64,000 nucleotides of DNA from Rahnella aceris (GTDB lineage: Bacteria > Pseudomonadota > Gammaproteobacteria > Enterobacterales > Enterobacteriaceae). The DNA lies in contig NZ_JAADJV010000003.1 of the NCBI RefSeq assembly GCF_011684115.1, positions 310,001-374,000 of the forward strand, given 5' to 3'. The translations under genes and the position numbers were made by a program. The notes under the pieces were generated by a model that was given only the letters and a program-made list of their open reading frames with translations, searched no databases and had not been told where the DNA came from. Of the stretch, positions 63,317 through 64,000 are shown piece by piece (position 1 is the first letter of the stretch; every line of letters starts with the position of its first letter).

Positions 63317-64000
63317 TCAGACCTCCATCTGCAATTGCATGTTGAAGCGGTCCCGGATTTCGCAATATTCCAATGTGCCGGTGCTGTTGAAGGATTCGAT
63401 GCGCTCCGCCAACACATATGCGCGGGTTTCCTTTGACTGAGGTGAATACGTCCCTTTCCACGCACTATCAATTCCGATATTGCGGGCAATGTTGGTGCTG
63501 TCAGCTGACGCCAGCGGCAGTTTGGTGAAGATGTCCTTATTCAGCATGCGGAGACCATGCAGTTTGGTAATTGGCCGGCTATGAGCATCAACAACGTGAC
63601 GAATGATGTCCTTCATACGGGCCACGGCTTTAAGCGGTGATTTCACGTCATACTCACCACAACTGCCAATGGCTACACGCGGGTACTCATGGCAAAGCCG
63701 GATAAAACGCTCTTCGCTTTCGTTCATGTGCCAAACCGGGCAACCGGTAAATTTACTGTGTGGCCACTCAGCCAGCAGCGCATCATTCTCCGCCGCGCCG
63801 CCGTCTATAACGTCAGGAATGACGGCGAAATCGAGACCAGGGTGATTCTTCCAGCGCTCCACGAAGTCGTAATAATCTGACCAGTCGATTTTGTTTTTGC
63901 CTGCTTTCTTCCAGATAGAGAACGCGCCATTGTCTAAGGCGAATGACTGGCAGATTTCGGAAGCCAGCCCGAGCTGACTTGAATTGGCAAAAGAAATGAA
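63317..64000 (-). CDS. TGT-superfamily-like protein, partial (cut by window edge)
   Basis: The frame is open to the edge, so the start lies beyond 64000 and at least 227 residues are visible. The segments LDNGAFSIWKK, FAVIPDVIDGG, CPVWHMNESEE, VAIGSCGEYD, KLHGLRML and ASADSTNIAR resemble, in order, motifs of queuine/archaeosine tRNA-guanine transglycosylases and the phage DNA-modifying DpdA proteins (D-x-GAF, PD, GE, D-S). The match is by eye. It sits beside RusA. It could insert a deazaguanine base into DNA, or be a related TIM-barrel of other function. Confidence 0.55.
   Translation of the reverse strand, partial: FISFANSSQLGLASEICQSFALDNGAFSIWKKAGKNKIDWSDYYDFVERWKNHPGLDFAVIPDVIDGGAAENDALLAEWPHSKFTGCPVWHMNESEERFIRLCHEYPRVAIGSCGEYDVKSPLKAVARMKDIIRHVVDAHSRPITKLHGLRMLNKDIFTKLPLASADSTNIARNIGIDSAWKGTYSPQSKETRAYVLAERIESFNSTGTLEYCEIRDRFNMQLQMEV

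Larger units (their letters stand above)
32280..64000 (-). mobile_element. HK97-like lambdoid prophage, late and middle regions (continues past window)
   Basis: An almost unbroken leftward array of phage genes in lambdoid order: RusA, antirepressor, Q, lysis, terminase, head, tail, fibre. The head module is HK97-type (portal, protease, 385-residue capsid protein). The tail is lambda/HK97-type (G/GT frameshift, tape measure, M, L, K, I, J). The integrase, CI/Cro and replication genes are not in the window, so the right end is missing. The left end lies somewhere between about 29.9 and 32.3 kb. All major structural frames are open, so the element could be inducible. Confidence 0.92.

Noticed and set aside
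16586..64000. tRNA or rRNA genes, and an attL core from a tRNA
   Set aside because: I scanned for CCA-ended cloverleafs and rRNA motifs without finding any; integration site and att core remain unknown.
1..64000. CRISPR array
   Set aside because: No regular repeat-spacer pattern seen anywhere.

Overview
The window is chromosome from a plant- or soil-associated member of the Enterobacterales, with a prophage filling its right half. The host assignment is inferred from gene content: FbaB, ProP, OqxAB-RarA-OqxR, SrfABC, HscC with J-proteins, and a pectin-degradation branch in which an RpiB-type isomerase sits where kduI is often found. A pectin-using Yersiniaceae/Rahnella/Serratia-like genome would fit, but the genus cannot be fixed from the sequence alone. 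No rRNA, tRNA or CRISPR array was recognised.

Host part (1 to about 29.9 kb). It opens with an MFS exporter and a DapA-family aldolase/lyase. The srfA-srfB-srfC operon follows: a membrane-anchored protein, an actin/Hsp70-fold ATPase and a P-loop GTPase-like protein. Next are class I aldolase fbaB, a DJ-1/PfpI protein and a TetR regulator that share a 14-bp operator, and an HscC-type Hsp70 with two tandem J-domain proteins. These are followed by a cytoplasmic alpha-amylase and proP. The pectin block is ogl-kdgF facing an RpiB-type (DhuI-like) isomerase and kduD, with KdgR-like palindromes at both outer promoters. It converts short unsaturated galacturonides to 2-keto-3-deoxygluconate. A complete rarA / oqxA-oqxB / oqxR multidrug efflux locus closes the host part.

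Junction (about 29.3 to 32.3 kb). A porin gene keeps only its C-terminal third. It abuts AT-rich DNA holding a DUF5680 gene, an IS903-like terminal inverted repeat, a small ORF, and two rightward terminators that have no rightward gene before them.

Prophage (about 32.3 kb to the right edge, incomplete). It is a siphovirus with an HK97-type head and a lambda/HK97-type tail, and nearly all its genes are on the minus strand. Read in transcription order from the right edge: a TGT-like protein cut by the edge, RusA, an antirepressor, a DUF968 protein, antiterminator Q, an accessory island, a holin/SAR-endolysin/Rz/Rz1 lysis cassette, a two-gene glycosyltransferase cassette, HNH, terminases, portal, protease and major capsid protein. 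Connectors, tail tube, a G/GT frameshift pair, tape measure and M-L-K-I-J follow, then small tail proteins, a Cor exclusion lipoprotein and an S74-type tail fibre. The capsid protein keeps the HK97 cleavage and cross-linking residues at identical numbering. Integrase, repressor and replication genes must lie beyond 64 kb.

The most unusual items are: the cassette with three glycosyltransferase-like domains next to the packaging genes; the TGT-like protein, which raises the possibility of phage DNA modification; a large domain inserted in tail-tip protein L; intrinsic terminators inside the tail operon around accessory genes; a relic second Rz; and candidate small RNAs at the left prophage edge.
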